Shown piece by piece: positions 8,861 to 18,140 of a stretch of 64,000 bases of DNA (its first letter is position 1; each line of letters opens with the position of its first letter). The translations under genes and the position numbers were made by a program. The notes beneath the pieces were generated by a model. It was given only the letters and a program-made list of their open reading frames with translations. It was not told the DNA's origin and did not search any database. This DNA comes from Methylotuvimicrobium sp. KM2 (lineage in GTDB: Bacteria; Pseudomonadota; Gammaproteobacteria; Methylococcales; Methylomonadaceae), in contig NZ_CP150634.1 of assembly GCF_038051925.1 (NCBI RefSeq), forward strand, positions 1,674,001-1,738,000. Direction: 5' to 3'.

Positions 8861-9910
8861 TTGAATAAAAAATGTATTTTAGTGACCGGCGGTGCCGGCT
8901 ATATCGGTAGTCATACTTGTGTAGAGCTGCTTCTGGCCGGTTTTGAAATCGTCGTAGTCGATAATTTATCGAACAGTAAATCAGAGGCGTTGCACCGAGT
9001 CGAAACAATTACCGGTAAACCGTTTACGTTTTATCAAGTCGATATTAGAGATCGAAGCGGCTTGAACCGAGTTTTCAATGAGCACGCTATCGATGCGGTG
9101 ATTCATTTTGCCGGGCTCAAGGCGGTTGGGGAATCGTGCGCTAAGCCTCTGGAGTATTACCACAATAATATTTACGGTACTTTGGTGTTGACCGAAGCGA
9201 TGACGGAAGCTGGAGTCAAAAATCTCGTATTCAGTTCTTCGGCGACGGTCTACGGCGATCCGCATAAAGTGCCTATCGAAGAAAGCTTTCCGTTGTCTGC
9301 GACTAATCCGTACGGAAGAACTAAGTTGTTTATCGAGGAAATTTTTAGGGATTTATCGGCAGCCGATTGCATGCAGGATTCTGGAATCCCCTGGAAAATC
9401 GCTTTGTTGCGGTATTTTAATCCGATAGGCGCGCATGAAAGCGGCCTGATCGGTGAGGACCCTAATGGCATACCGAATAATCTCATGCCCTATATTGCGC
9501 AAGTGGCGATCGGTAAATTGACGGAGTTGTCGGTATTCGGAAACGATTACCCTACGCATGATGGTACCGGCGTTAGGGATTATATCCATGTTGTTGATTT
9601 GGCGAAAGGTCACTTGAAAGCGCTTGAAGCCTTGTTTGCCTACCCGACCAGTCAAGCTGCTTGCACGGCGTTCAACTTGGGTACCGGGAAAGGTTACAGC
9701 GTGCTCGATATGGTTCAAGCTTTTGAGCGGGTTACCGGTCAAAAGGTGCCTTATAAAATCGTTCCAAGACGTGCCGGCGATATCGCCGAATGCTATGCCG
9801 ATCCGGCTTTTGCGCAACAGCAGCTCGGATGGCATAGCGAAAAAAATCTGCAAGATATGGTTGCAGATACTTGGCGCTGGCAAAGTCGAAATCCGCAGGG
9901 GTATGCTTAA
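8861..9910 (+). CDS. galE: UDP-glucose 4-epimerase
   Basis: Interconverts UDP-glucose and UDP-galactose for surface polysaccharide synthesis; cytoplasmic, NAD-dependent short-chain dehydrogenase fold. 349 residues. Seen: Rossmann motif [11 protein letters not shown] at the N-terminus, [13 protein letters not shown], the SSSATVYG serine region, and catalytic YGRTK around residue 150. [15 protein letters not shown] and the UDP-sugar segment [14 protein letters not shown] follow. Starts with TTG after GGAGAGG. Length and motifs are those of canonical GalE. GalU, which makes its substrate, is 3.7 kb downstream. Confidence 0.96.
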   Translation: MNKKCILVTGGAGYIGSHTCVELLLAGFEIVVVDNLSNSKSEALHRVETITGKPFTFYQVDIRDRSGLNRVFNEHAIDAVIHFAGLKAVGESCAKPLEYYHNNIYGTLVLTEAMTEAGVKNLVFSSSATVYGDPHKVPIEESFPLSATNPYGRTKLFIEEIFRDLSAADCMQDSGIPWKIALLRYFNPIGAHESGLIGEDPNGIPNNLMPYIAQVAIGKLTELSVFGNDYPTHDGTGVRDYIHVVDLAKGHLKALEALFAYPTSQAACTAFNLGTGKGYSVLDMVQAFERVTGQKVPYKIVPRRAGDIAECYADPAFAQQQLGWHSEKNLQDMVADTWRWQSRNPQGYA

Positions 9911-9927
9911 TCAAGAAACCCTAATCG

Positions 9928-10539
9928 TTAGCCGGGCCTTACTATGCTGCGTTGCAGCAATAGTTTCATCACGGCTTGAACGCTTTCGTCCAGCGAGAGT
10001 GCATGCGTATTGACTATCAGCTCGGGTTTTTCGGGCTCCTCGTAAGGCGAGTCGATACCGGTAAAAAAAGGAATCTTGCCGGCACGCGCTTTTTTATACA
10101 AGCCTTTCACGTCTCTTTGTTCGCAGGTTTCCAACGGACATTGACAATAGATTTCGATGAAATCGCCGTGAGGGACCAATTTCCGTGCTGAACTTCGATC
10201 CGCGCGGAATGGCGAAATAAAAGCCGTCAATGTAATCACACCGGCTTCAATCATTAACTTGGCGATTTCACCGATTCTTCTGATGTTTTCTACTCTATCC
10301 TCATCGCTGAAGCCCAAGTCGCTGCAAAGGCCGTGTCTCACATTATCGCCGTCCAAAACGAAGGTTGAACAACCATAACGATGCAAATAGTCTTCGACGG
10401 CATGGGCCAATGTCGACTTTCCCGAACCGGACAAGCCGGTAAACCACAGTATCACGCTTTTGTGTTTATGTAGTTTTTCTCTGTCGTTACGGGTGATAGT
10501 GGCGTTATGCCACACGGTATCGGTGCTTTTTTGAGTCAT
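9928..10539 (-). CDS. cysC: Adenylylsulfate (APS) kinase
   Basis: Phosphorylates APS to PAPS using ATP. 203 residues. P-loop [11 protein letters not shown] (about residue 34), substrate segment [21 protein letters not shown], and FISPFRADR and [23 protein letters not shown] are all present and canonical. It stands alone, not fused to CysN or PAPS reductase. Its place in an exopolysaccharide locus suggests PAPS for sulfated glycans, but a general sulfur assimilation role is equally possible. It lies 20 bases downstream of the DHH phosphoesterase gene and is probably co-transcribed with it. Confidence 0.95.
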   Translation of the reverse strand: MTQKSTDTVWHNATITRNDREKLHKHKSVILWFTGLSGSGKSTLAHAVEDYLHRYGCSTFVLDGDNVRHGLCSDLGFSDEDRVENIRRIGEIAKLMIEAGVITLTAFISPFRADRSSARKLVPHGDFIEIYCQCPLETCEQRDVKGLYKKARAGKIPFFTGIDSPYEEPEKPELIVNTHALSLDESVQAVMKLLLQRSIVRPG

Positions 10540-10559
10540 ATTGATTTGATGGGAATGAA

Positions 10560-11525
10560 TTAACGAAAGGATGAATAATGTGTTTCGAAGCGATCGATAA
10601 ATTGCGGGAGAGTTTCTATCGGCAGATGATTGATACCGGCTGCGGCTTTGCGTCCGCCTCCGCTAGGAAACATCGAGCAAAGTTCGTCGGCGCCGGTTTT
10701 ATTGGTATGAGGAGCTCTAACGCTGACCAAATAGCCGCCCGAGCGGTTATGGCTCAGTATCGCATGAGCCCGGTCGGGATGATCATTTGCTAGCTCGTTG
10801 GCGAAAACGCCGCTGATGCGTCTGGCCCAAGCTTCGTCCGGCAGGATATAAACTGCCACTGAGGCCGTGCTATATTCGGACGCGATGCTTTTGGCGTGCG
10901 CCAGATCATTGTTATAACCATCTAAAAGGCGATTATAAATCACGGCTTTGTCATTGATAAAATCGAACGGAGACGAATAACCGGCCATTTCTAAATACAG
11001 TTCGGCGGGCGGAAAATGTAGATCCTCAATGCAACTGCCGTAACCGTTGTAATTGATACACACGCCAAGTTGTTTGAGCTGTTCGGTTTGGGCTTCGGAC
11101 AATGATAGTCCGTTGGCCAGTTGCATGGCCGATTGATCTAGATTATCCCCGAAGGCGGCCGTGATGGCCCATTCCCGGTAGCGTCCTTGTAAATGACCGT
11201 CGACGAGTATACTGGTGCAGACATTGGCATCGGTATCGATCAGAGCCGTTAATGCGGTATGATCGGGTATGTCCCCGGGCCGGTGATGATCGACATAGAA
11301 TACTTCGGCGCCTTGATCCAGAATGCGCTGGAGCGAGGACAGATTCTTTTCCAATGAAATGTCCAGCACCACGACTTTGTCGCCGGCTCGAGCGTCGACG
11401 CGCTCAAGCAAATTGATGTCGCGCTTAATTCCGGTCACCAATAGCGTGTCTGCAGGCTCTGCAAGTCGAAGCTGAATTAAGGCGCAAATGCCGTCGGCAT
11501 CGCCATTGAAAACATCGAAGCGCAT
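10560..11525 (-). CDS. DHH-family phosphoesterase
   Basis: 321-residue cytoplasmic protein. N-terminal DHH domain with [16 protein letters not shown] (about 4-20), [10 protein letters not shown] and the signature YVDHHRP (about residue 98). The C-terminal DHHA1-like region ends in [19 protein letters not shown], corresponding to the family's GGHxxAAG element. Such proteins hydrolyse phosphodiester bonds (oligo-RNA, c-di-AMP, pAp). The position directly upstream of cysC would suit a pAp-phosphatase-like role, since pAp is the by-product of PAPS use, but that is inference. Confidence 0.85.
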   Translation of the reverse strand: MRFDVFNGDADGICALIQLRLAEPADTLLVTGIKRDINLLERVDARAGDKVVVLDISLEKNLSSLQRILDQGAEVFYVDHHRPGDIPDHTALTALIDTDANVCTSILVDGHLQGRYREWAITAAFGDNLDQSAMQLANGLSLSEAQTEQLKQLGVCINYNGYGSCIEDLHFPPAELYLEMAGYSSPFDFINDKAVIYNRLLDGYNNDLAHAKSIASEYSTASVAVYILPDEAWARRISGVFANELANDHPDRAHAILSHNRSGGYLVSVRAPHTNKTGADELCSMFPSGGGRKAAAGINHLPIETLPQFIDRFETHYSSFR

Positions 11526-11681
11526 TCGTTTTTCCTTAAATAATAAACAATGGAAGGCAAAGTATAGGCAAAAGCCGGCGCGATACCAACTGCCTAAAAG
11601 AAAAGGTTAGATAAACCCGCTATAATCTTTATCGTTGTCTGTAAAAAATTGTAATTATTCAGCATAAGTCATGTATGAGAA

Positions 11682-11850
11682 GGTGTCAGGCATTGATTTA
11701 TAAGGCTGTCTGCAACAGGACGTTGCAGTCAGAGCTTACAGGGATGTATTCACCCAGCACCTAAATAAGCCATGATTTTGAATCATTGCCAAAGACCTAT
11801 GGAATTTAGGTGCTGGGTTCACGCGTCCTTAGAAATCAATGCCTGACACC
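11682..11850. mobile_element. 169-bp MITE-like element with perfect 18-bp terminal inverted repeats
   Basis: ggtgtcaggcattgattt at 11682-11699 is the exact reverse complement of 11833-11850. The interior is a degenerate copy of the dispersed-repeat core (agagcttacagggatgtattcac) carrying the 64-bp palindromic insertion at 11754-11817. It encodes no protein. It lies in the 382-bp gap upstream of manC. Confidence 0.8.
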
Positions 11851-11907
11851 AACCTACCGCATGCGCTGAATAGTTACTAAAAATTTATCATTACCAAGGA
11901 TTTCCCT

Positions 11908-13305
11908 ATGATACCTGTTATTTTATCCGGCGGTTCGGGCACCCGGTTGTGGCCGTTGTCTCGCGGACAATATCCTAAGCAGTTTCTGCCGCTGGTTTCC
12001 GAACGAACGATGATTCAAGAAACCGTGCTGAGACTCAATGGACTCAAACATATCAAACCTCCAATCGCCGTTTGTAATGAAGATCATCGCTTCATGCTGG
12101 CCGAGCAAATGTGGGAAATCGGCGTCAAACCGGCCTCCATTATTTTGGAACCGGTCGGCAAGAACACCGCGCCTGCTGTCGCGATGGCGGCTTTATCAGT
12201 TGCTTCCGACGACGTGCTTTTGATCTTGCCGGCCGATCACGTCATTGCCGATTGCGCCGCGTTTCATCAAGCCGTCATTGCCGCCGATACACTGGCTAGG
12301 CAAGGGCAATTAGTGACTTTCGGTATTGTGCCGACACAGCCTGAAACCGGTTATGGCTACATACAACGTTCGCAGTCGCAACAGGGCGAGGCATTCAGAG
12401 TCGCGGCATTTGTCGAAAAACCGGATGCGGAAACCGCGCAGCGTTATATCGAAAGCGGCGATTTTTATTGGAACAGCGGCATGTTCGCCTTCAAAGCCGG
12501 CGTTTATCTCGACGAATTGGCGAAATTCAACCCCGAGATGTTACAGGTTTGCCGAGAGGCACTGCAATCGGCGCAACAGGATTTGGACTTTACCCGTATC
12601 GGCAAGGATATTTTTTCGACCTGTCCGGCCGATTCGATCGACTATGCCGTGATGGAAAAAACCGCCAATGCCGTCGTGATTCCGCTCGACGCAGGATGGA
12701 ACGATGTCGGTTCATGGACCGCACTTTGGGACGTGACGCCGAAAGATGACGCGGGCAATGCGGTGTTCGGCGATGTTTTGGCGGTCGATACCGAAAATTC
12801 ATATTTGTATTCCAAAGATAAATTGGTTGCCGCTATCGGCGTTCAGGATTTGGTCATTGTCGAAACCGACGACGCCTTATTGGTTGCGTCCAAGGACAAA
12901 GTGCAGGAAGTCAAGGCGATCGTCGATTTTTTGAAAAGCCAAAAACGCAGTGAAGCCGATTTACATCGCAAGGTTTATCGTCCATGGGGGCATTACGATT
13001 CGGTCGATAATGGGGAGCGCCATCAAACCAAACGTATTTTGGTCAAGCCGGGCGCCAAGTTGTCCTTGCAAAAGCATCATCACCGGGCCGAACATTGGAT
13101 CATTGTCAAAGGCACCGCTTTGGTTACCAAGGGCGATCAGCAAATTCTATTAGCCGAAAACGAGTCGATTTACATCCCGCTAGGGACCGTCCATTGTTTG
13201 GAAAATCCCGGCGTGATTCCTCTGGAAATGGTCGAGGTGCAATCGGGCAGCTATCTAGGCGAGGACGATATTGTGCGTTTTCAAGATCAATATGGTAGGG
13301 TTTGA
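11908..13305 (+). CDS. manC: Bifunctional mannose-1-phosphate guanylyltransferase / mannose-6-phosphate isomerase
   Basis: Makes GDP-mannose for exopolysaccharide: GTP + mannose-1-P gives GDP-mannose. 465 residues. The nucleotidyltransferase domain starts with SGGSGTRLWPLSRGQYPKQFL. It also has LPADHVI, GYGYI, VEKPD and the FYWNSGMFAF segment. The C-terminal type II phosphomannose isomerase cupin domain (about 350-465) has RPWGHYDSVD, KPGAKLSLQKHHHRAEHWI and VHCLENPG. Both domains look intact. The ATG at 11908 follows an AAGGA site. Confidence 0.95.
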   Translation: MIPVILSGGSGTRLWPLSRGQYPKQFLPLVSERTMIQETVLRLNGLKHIKPPIAVCNEDHRFMLAEQMWEIGVKPASIILEPVGKNTAPAVAMAALSVASDDVLLILPADHVIADCAAFHQAVIAADTLARQGQLVTFGIVPTQPETGYGYIQRSQSQQGEAFRVAAFVEKPDAETAQRYIESGDFYWNSGMFAFKAGVYLDELAKFNPEMLQVCREALQSAQQDLDFTRIGKDIFSTCPADSIDYAVMEKTANAVVIPLDAGWNDVGSWTALWDVTPKDDAGNAVFGDVLAVDTENSYLYSKDKLVAAIGVQDLVIVETDDALLVASKDKVQEVKAIVDFLKSQKRSEADLHRKVYRPWGHYDSVDNGERHQTKRILVKPGAKLSLQKHHHRAEHWIIVKGTALVTKGDQQILLAENESIYIPLGTVHCLENPGVIPLEMVEVQSGSYLGEDDIVRFQDQYGRV

Positions 13306-13359
13306 CAAACATTTTAGGGTGACCGACCTGCCGGTTATCGATGCAATAGCGTTTATATG

Positions 13360-13505
13360 CCTTCCGCACTTCAAATTTCGGCATTGACGTATGGAGGCAC
13401 CGGGGTGTTCGGCAAAGGCTTTGACAGCAGGGATGCTGTCACAGAGCCTACATGGACGTATTCACGGCGTCCTTTGACGGACACCCCGGCGCCGAAATTT
13501 GACCA
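13360..13505 (+). repeat. Dispersed palindromic repeat, family I
   Basis: Begins near ccgcacttcaaatttcggca and ends near gcgccgaaatttgacc. Inverted arms caccggggtgttcgg and ggacaccccggcgcc enclose the hairpin gacagcagggatgctgtc and the shared core. It fills most of the manC-galU gap. Confidence 0.85.
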
Positions 13506-13566
13506 GTAAAGGGTATAACCCCCATACAAAACTTTCAGATCTTAATTTCATTAACAGGAGATATCG

Positions 13567-14448
13567 ATGAAACAAATTATCACGAAAGCCGTGTTTCCGG
13601 TCGCGGGTTTAGGCACCCGGTTTTTGCCGGCCACCAAGGCGAGTCCGAAAGAAATGTTGCCGGTCGTCGATAAACCGTTGATTCAATATGCGGTCGATGA
13701 AGCGGTCGCCGCAGGTATCGATACGATGATTTTTGTGATTGGCCGTAATAAAACATCGATTGTCGATCATTTCGACAAAGCCTACGAGCTTGAAACCGAA
13801 CTGGAAGCAAAAGGCAAAATTCAAACTTTACGGATGATACAAAATATCGTACCGCCGCATGTGTCATGCGTTTATATTCGGCAGTCCGAAGCGTTAGGCT
13901 TGGGGCATGCTGTATATTGCGCAAGGCCTATTGTTGGCGACGAACCGTTTGCGGTTATTTTGGCCGACGATTTGATCGAGGACAAAGACCGTGGATGTAT
14001 GCGGCAAATGGTTAGCGTATTCAATCAAGAGCGCAGTAGCGTTTTGGGAGTCGAGCAAGTCGATCCGTCTGAAACCGGTAGTTACGGCATTGTTAAGACC
14101 GAACCGGTCTCGGAGAAACTAAGCGATGTGAAGTTGATTGTCGAAAAACCCAAGCCGGAACAAGCGCCGTCGAATTTAGCGGTGGTTGGCCGCTATATTT
14201 TGACGCCGGCGATTTTCGATAAAATCAAACGGACCAAAAAAGGCGCCGGCGGAGAAATACAGCTCACCGATGCGATTGCTGCATTGATGGCCGACGAACA
14301 GGTCTTGGCGTATGAGTTTGAAGGGCAGCGCTACGATTGCGGTTCCAAGCTCGGCTTTTTAATCGCGACGGTCGAGCATGGTTTATTGCATGAAGAGTTG
14401 AAAAACGATTTTGCCGATTATCTGAAGAATCTTGCGGCCCGAATTTAA
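13567..14448 (+). CDS. galU: UTP--glucose-1-phosphate uridylyltransferase
   Basis: Makes UDP-glucose from UTP and glucose-1-phosphate; cytoplasmic. 293 residues, the usual length. Motifs: N-terminal [32 protein letters not shown] for the metal/nucleotide site, [19 protein letters not shown] and EIQLTDAI. The start ATG at 13567 follows AACAGGAGATATC. With galE and manC it supplies nucleotide sugars for the exopolysaccharide locus. Confidence 0.96.
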   Translation: MKQIITKAVFPVAGLGTRFLPATKASPKEMLPVVDKPLIQYAVDEAVAAGIDTMIFVIGRNKTSIVDHFDKAYELETELEAKGKIQTLRMIQNIVPPHVSCVYIRQSEALGLGHAVYCARPIVGDEPFAVILADDLIEDKDRGCMRQMVSVFNQERSSVLGVEQVDPSETGSYGIVKTEPVSEKLSDVKLIVEKPKPEQAPSNLAVVGRYILTPAIFDKIKRTKKGAGGEIQLTDAIAALMADEQVLAYEFEGQRYDCGSKLGFLIATVEHGLLHEELKNDFADYLKNLAARI

Positions 14449-14484
14449 GATCGGACATGAAATAAGTTAGGCAACTGACGCCAG

Positions 14485-14570
14485 AATTTTCCTCGTTCCC
14501 ACCGCTCCTGCGTGGGAACGCATACCGATTTTGCCTCAGGCTGCCTGGCTATGAGTTCCCACGGAGGACC
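14485..14570. repeat. Dispersed inverted repeat, family V (gttcccac / gtgggaac type)
   Basis: Arms cgttcccaccgctcctgcgtgggaacg followed by a second gttcccacgg half. The same type occurs at 16075-16165, 24738-24762, 26665-26695, 40815-40905 and 49120-49170. Confidence 0.75.
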
Positions 14571-14593
14571 GGAGAAACCGAAAAAGCTTTGAT

Positions 14594-15310
14594 TTAATCC
14601 GTTTCGGCGTTGATCCCGTAGCCTTGAAACAAACAACGAATTTCTTCGAGTCCATCTTCGATAGACCAACTAACCGAACGCGACAGCAGGTCGAGCAGAA
14701 TGATGGCATTAACAGTGGCATCCTCGGTGCTTGCCGCCCTAAAACGGTTGGCAAGGGCTTTGTTGATGATTTGCAGATTATGATAACGTTGCATCAGTTC
14801 ATCCAATTCAAAGGTATGTTCAAGACCTTGCTTATACTTGAAATATTGACCCAGCAAATACATTGATGTACTTCGGTAAATTGTTTCGTCGTCGCTGGCC
14901 AAGGGTAGATGAAAGCGTGCCATCGGCTTTAAATGTTCGGTATGAGGGCAAGGGCTAGTGGCCATGATTAAACCCAGTAACGAGCTTAATGCTCGCTGCA
15001 TCGTGGTTTTTCCGCTGATCGTTCGTTCCGGCGTGATAACTTCTAGTGCCACCGATTCATAAGAAATTAGCGTCCCGCACAGCTCCATAAGCGGCTGCAA
15101 ATTGACGGCGACGGGACATTGCGGTGACTCCTCCTTTGCCAAGGTGCAATTGCTGCATTGGTGGTATTCGAGTTCGGTCCAGAATGGCGGCTCCTTGAGC
15201 TGGGGACGGGTAAAGGTCATCGTTGTTTGATCGATTTCAATTGCGAATTCAATAACTTTATTGTCGGCGAACGAAAAACGATAGAGAAAATGTAAGTTTT
15301 GATCGGTCAT
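14594..15310 (-). CDS. Unrecognised cytoplasmic protein with cysteine cluster
   Basis: 238 residues from the ATG at 15310, chosen because GGAA stands 7 bases upstream; a TTG at 15322 is the alternative. I do not recognise a named family with confidence. The N-terminus (FLYRFSFADNKVIEFAIEID) is a short beta-rich region. Next come cysteines in HQCSNCTLAKEESPQCP that could bind a metal, and then a helical C-terminal part. There is no signal peptide or membrane helix. It lies divergently from the response regulator at 15442, so a role in the same signalling unit is possible but only inferred. Confidence 0.7.
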   Translation of the reverse strand: MTDQNLHFLYRFSFADNKVIEFAIEIDQTTMTFTRPQLKEPPFWTELEYHQCSNCTLAKEESPQCPVAVNLQPLMELCGTLISYESVALEVITPERTISGKTTMQRALSSLLGLIMATSPCPHTEHLKPMARFHLPLASDDETIYRSTSMYLLGQYFKYKQGLEHTFELDELMQRYHNLQIINKALANRFRAASTEDATVNAIILLDLLSRSVSWSIEDGLEEIRCLFQGYGINAETD

Positions 15311-15441
15311 GCGATTTTCCAATATGAAGCCGTCTTATCTTTGATATTCAGTGGGTCTTCGGTTTCTAAGTTTACTTTATCGATTAGACTTTATATAAGT
15401 ATTACTTAATTTTGGCAAAGGATGATTTAAACGGGTGGATT

Positions 15442-15981
15442 ATGAACGAGGGTGAGGTAAAAATTTTATTAGTGGATGACGAACAAAATGTTCTCAAGGC
15501 TTTATCCAGGATTTTGCGAGATTATCAGCTAGTGACCGCGCAGAGCGGCGAAGAAGCATTACTATTAGCCAAAGAAATCGAATTCGATTTAGTGATTTCG
15601 GATTATCGAATGCCGGGCATGGATGGTGTTGAGTTCCTAAAGAAGTTCATTAAGTTGCAACCGAATGCCATGCGCATGATTTTGACCGGTTTCGCAGACC
15701 TTGAAAGCGCTCAGCATGCGATCAATGAAGCAGGCGTATTCCGGTTTCTTAATAAGCCTTGGAATAATCTCGAAATAATCAATGCGGTTGCAGTTGCGCT
15801 AGAGCATAAACGAATATTGCAAGAAAATAAGGATTTAGCCGATCAGGTTCGAAGGCAGCAAGCGATTTTGAAAGACCAAGAGACTATTCTAAGAGCACTG
15901 GAAGCCGAAGAGCCCGGTATTACCAAGGTCAATTGGGCCGCGGACGGTTCGATTATCATCGATGCAGATGAATATGAATAA
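15442..15981 (+). CDS. Single-domain response regulator with C-terminal coiled coil
   Basis: About 179 residues. CheY-like receiver domain: acidic pocket LLVDDEQNVLKAL, phosphoacceptor Asp in DLVISDYRMPGMDG, and Lys in FLNKPWNN. The C-terminal 55 residues are helical/coiled (LEHKRILQENKDLADQVRRQQ) with no output domain. The receiver resembles that of the HD-GYP regulator at 16415-17719. I chose the ATG at 15442 after GGTGG; an upstream TTG at 15412 is possible. No histidine kinase is adjacent. Confidence 0.85.
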   Translation: MNEGEVKILLVDDEQNVLKALSRILRDYQLVTAQSGEEALLLAKEIEFDLVISDYRMPGMDGVEFLKKFIKLQPNAMRMILTGFADLESAQHAINEAGVFRFLNKPWNNLEIINAVAVALEHKRILQENKDLADQVRRQQAILKDQETILRALEAEEPGITKVNWAADGSIIIDADEYE

Positions 15982-16069
15982 CGGAGTTAAAAATTTAAAT
16001 CGAATCGTAGGGTACGCCGCGCGTACCTAATGTCGGCGCATGGCACAATGATCCTAAATTCGGCAGTTT

Positions 16070-16335
16070 GTTTCTGGTTCCCACGGTCCTCCGTGGGAAC
16101 CCATACCTTGGTTGCCGAGGTAAGGTCGGTATGCATTCCCACGCAGGAGCGGTGGGAACGAGGAGTTTTTGCACTCAGACTCCAGTGTGCCTCACAAGCT
16201 TGCCATCCATGGCGGAATGACGGGTTTACCTAAACTTAATCCTAAATTCGGCAGTTTCACCATGAAGCACATGAAGTATTTCAAGAGATTACTTAAAAAT
16301 TTTCTTCATGATATTCATGGTGAAATGCTTTTTCT
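16070..16335. repeat. Composite of two dispersed palindromes between response regulators
   Basis: 16075-16165 is a family V gttcccac palindrome. 16255-16330 is an inverted repeat with outer arms tttcaccatgaa and ttcatggtgaaa, like those at 27925-28010 and 44375-44460. The roughly 430-bp gap 15982-16414 otherwise shows no gene. Confidence 0.7.
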
Positions 16336-16414
16336 AGGATGATGGTATGCACAGCGTACCCTTATGTTTCGACATTGGCGTCGTATTAATTTTCGCTATT
16401 AATGCGAAGACAGC

Positions 16415-17719
16415 CTATTTATTGCCTAATCGAACTTTTATTGACAGCTGCCCTCCGTTTTCTCGTAAATTGAAAATATCGTTTACGTTTTTTTCGGTTA
16501 GTATCCGGTCTTTTAAATACAGTAGATCATTGCACAACACTTCTTTGACCTCCATTCCTGCTTGCAATTGAGTCCAGGACATTTCGATTACGGGCCTATC
16601 GTCCTCTTCCGATTCAGGCAGGTATTGCAGAAAGATATCGCTGACATCGGGGTCATAGAGACTCCCTTTTTTCAATTCGATATGCTTTTTGACTTGAACG
16701 ATCGGTAACGATTCGCCGGTTAGCGTGCCGTCGAGATAGGAAATGTAGTCCCGAATTACCGCGAGGATACGCGAGCCGATCGGTATTTCCGTGCCGATCA
16801 AGCCTTTCGGCATGCCTGAACCGTCGTAATGTTCATATTGGTGATAAATGATCGAAGCGGCTTCTTGGAGTTGCCGGATGTCTTTTAGCATCATTTGCCC
16901 TTCCTCGGCATGTTTGTAATAGCGCTTTTTATCGTGCCAAGAAAGTGAAAACAGCGGCTGTTTCAATAGCTCGTCGGGTAAGCTCATTTTGCCGATTTGC
17001 AAGAGCAGTCCGGCATACATCACGTTGTTGATGTCTTCATCGCTCAATTGCATGAGCCGCGCTATGTTTCGGCCATTTTCCGCAATAAATTTGGCATGAC
17101 CGCTTTTGATGCCGGGCCGCATTTCGATAATTCGGGCAAAGGTTTTAATCGAGTCGGCATATTGTTTTTTTAAGGCTTTGTTGGCTTTGTCGATTTGTGC
17201 CAACGATTTTTTCAATTGCCCGGTTCTTTGTTCAACCTTCTCTTCGAGGTGAGCATTGAGTTCCTTGAGTTGTTCGTTTTGATTCTGAACAATGGCGAAT
17301 AAGCGGTTACGTTCATCGCGAATGAATTTTTGCTCCAACGCATTATGCACCAGTATCTTGAGCTCGTTATCGTCCCAGGGTTTGCTGCAATAACTATAGA
17401 TTTTGCCTTTATTGACGGCCGCGATCGTCGATTCGATGTCGGCATAACCGGTCAACAAAATACGCACCGTTTCCGGCCATTGCTCGGCAGCCTTGGCTAG
17501 AAATTCCGCGCCGTCCATTTTCGGCATGCGCATGTCGGACAGGATCAAGTCGACCGGCTCTTGGTTTAATAGCGCCAAGCCTTCCGAACCGTTTTCAGCG
17601 GTATGAATCCTATAACTGCATGAACGGAACAAGCGCTTTAACGCCTTGAGTATATTCTGCTCATCGTCGACGAGTAATAACGTAGGCTGATTTTTTGCGT
17701 CCGCTGACGGGTCGTTCAT
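16415..17719 (-). CDS. Response regulator with degenerate HD-GYP domain
   Basis: About 434 residues from the ATG at 17719 (ATG 17737 also possible). Receiver domain first: LLVDDEQNILKAL, Asp in DLILSDMRMPKMDG and SKPWDD. A coiled coil follows (about 140-200), then an HD-type helical domain and a C-terminal tail. The HD-GYP landmarks are altered: the expected HDIGK reads LQIGKMSLPDELL, and the GYP region reads EHYDGSGMPKGLIGTEIP. Loss of the HD metal ligands suggests it may not hydrolyse c-di-GMP and could act as a binding or scaffold protein. That is inference; the architecture is clear. Confidence 0.88.
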   Translation of the reverse strand: MNDPSADAKNQPTLLLVDDEQNILKALKRLFRSCSYRIHTAENGSEGLALLNQEPVDLILSDMRMPKMDGAEFLAKAAEQWPETVRILLTGYADIESTIAAVNKGKIYSYCSKPWDDNELKILVHNALEQKFIRDERNRLFAIVQNQNEQLKELNAHLEEKVEQRTGQLKKSLAQIDKANKALKKQYADSIKTFARIIEMRPGIKSGHAKFIAENGRNIARLMQLSDEDINNVMYAGLLLQIGKMSLPDELLKQPLFSLSWHDKKRYYKHAEEGQMMLKDIRQLQEAASIIYHQYEHYDGSGMPKGLIGTEIPIGSRILAVIRDYISYLDGTLTGESLPIVQVKKHIELKKGSLYDPDVSDIFLQYLPESEEDDRPVIEMSWTQLQAGMEVKEVLCNDLLYLKDRILTEKNVNDIFNLRENGGQLSIKVRLGNK

Positions 17720-17792
17720 AGAATGAATCCTGGGCAAATTGACTGTCGTTAGTTAAGACATTTTTTATTAAGGAATATGCACAAATTTACTT

Positions 17793-18010
17793 CTACAAGT
17801 TTTAGGCACTGTGGAGGTTCGGCGACTCGCTTGACAGGACGCCGTGAATACATCCATGTAGGCTCGACGGCGGCTATCAGATTGCCATGGATGGCATGAA
17901 TGCAGATTTTGCAGGAGCAAAAATCTGCCCTGCCGCCGACGCCTGTCAATCGAGCCACCGAACCCCCTTCCAAAGTTGTCGACGTTATCTCATGCTTGTT
18001 CCTAAGTTTT
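17793..18010 (-). repeat. Dispersed palindromic repeat, family III (variant b)
   Basis: Matches 61757-61978 in reverse orientation, including outer ends around gttgtcgacgttatctc and acttgttccta-type termini. It carries an internal hairpin with gcagattttgcaggagcaaa. A minus-strand open frame through it (17749-17973) is not a gene. The rest of the gap to sbcD is AT-rich and probably holds its promoter. Confidence 0.8.
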
Positions 18011-18140
18011 AATATAGCTTAGCATTGACGATAGCGTTAAGGGTAAGTTGTGAGCCTCTAAGGTAGAATAGCCAAAAAGTTCGGCTTATCATTTCACTGC
18101 TAACTAATCATAGCCCGAGAGAAATAACTCAGGAGATTTT

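Noticed and set aside
17749..17973. 74-codon minus-strand open frame
   Set aside because: Runs through a family III repeat with a non-homologous start; the matching repeat at 61757 gives a similar peptide.
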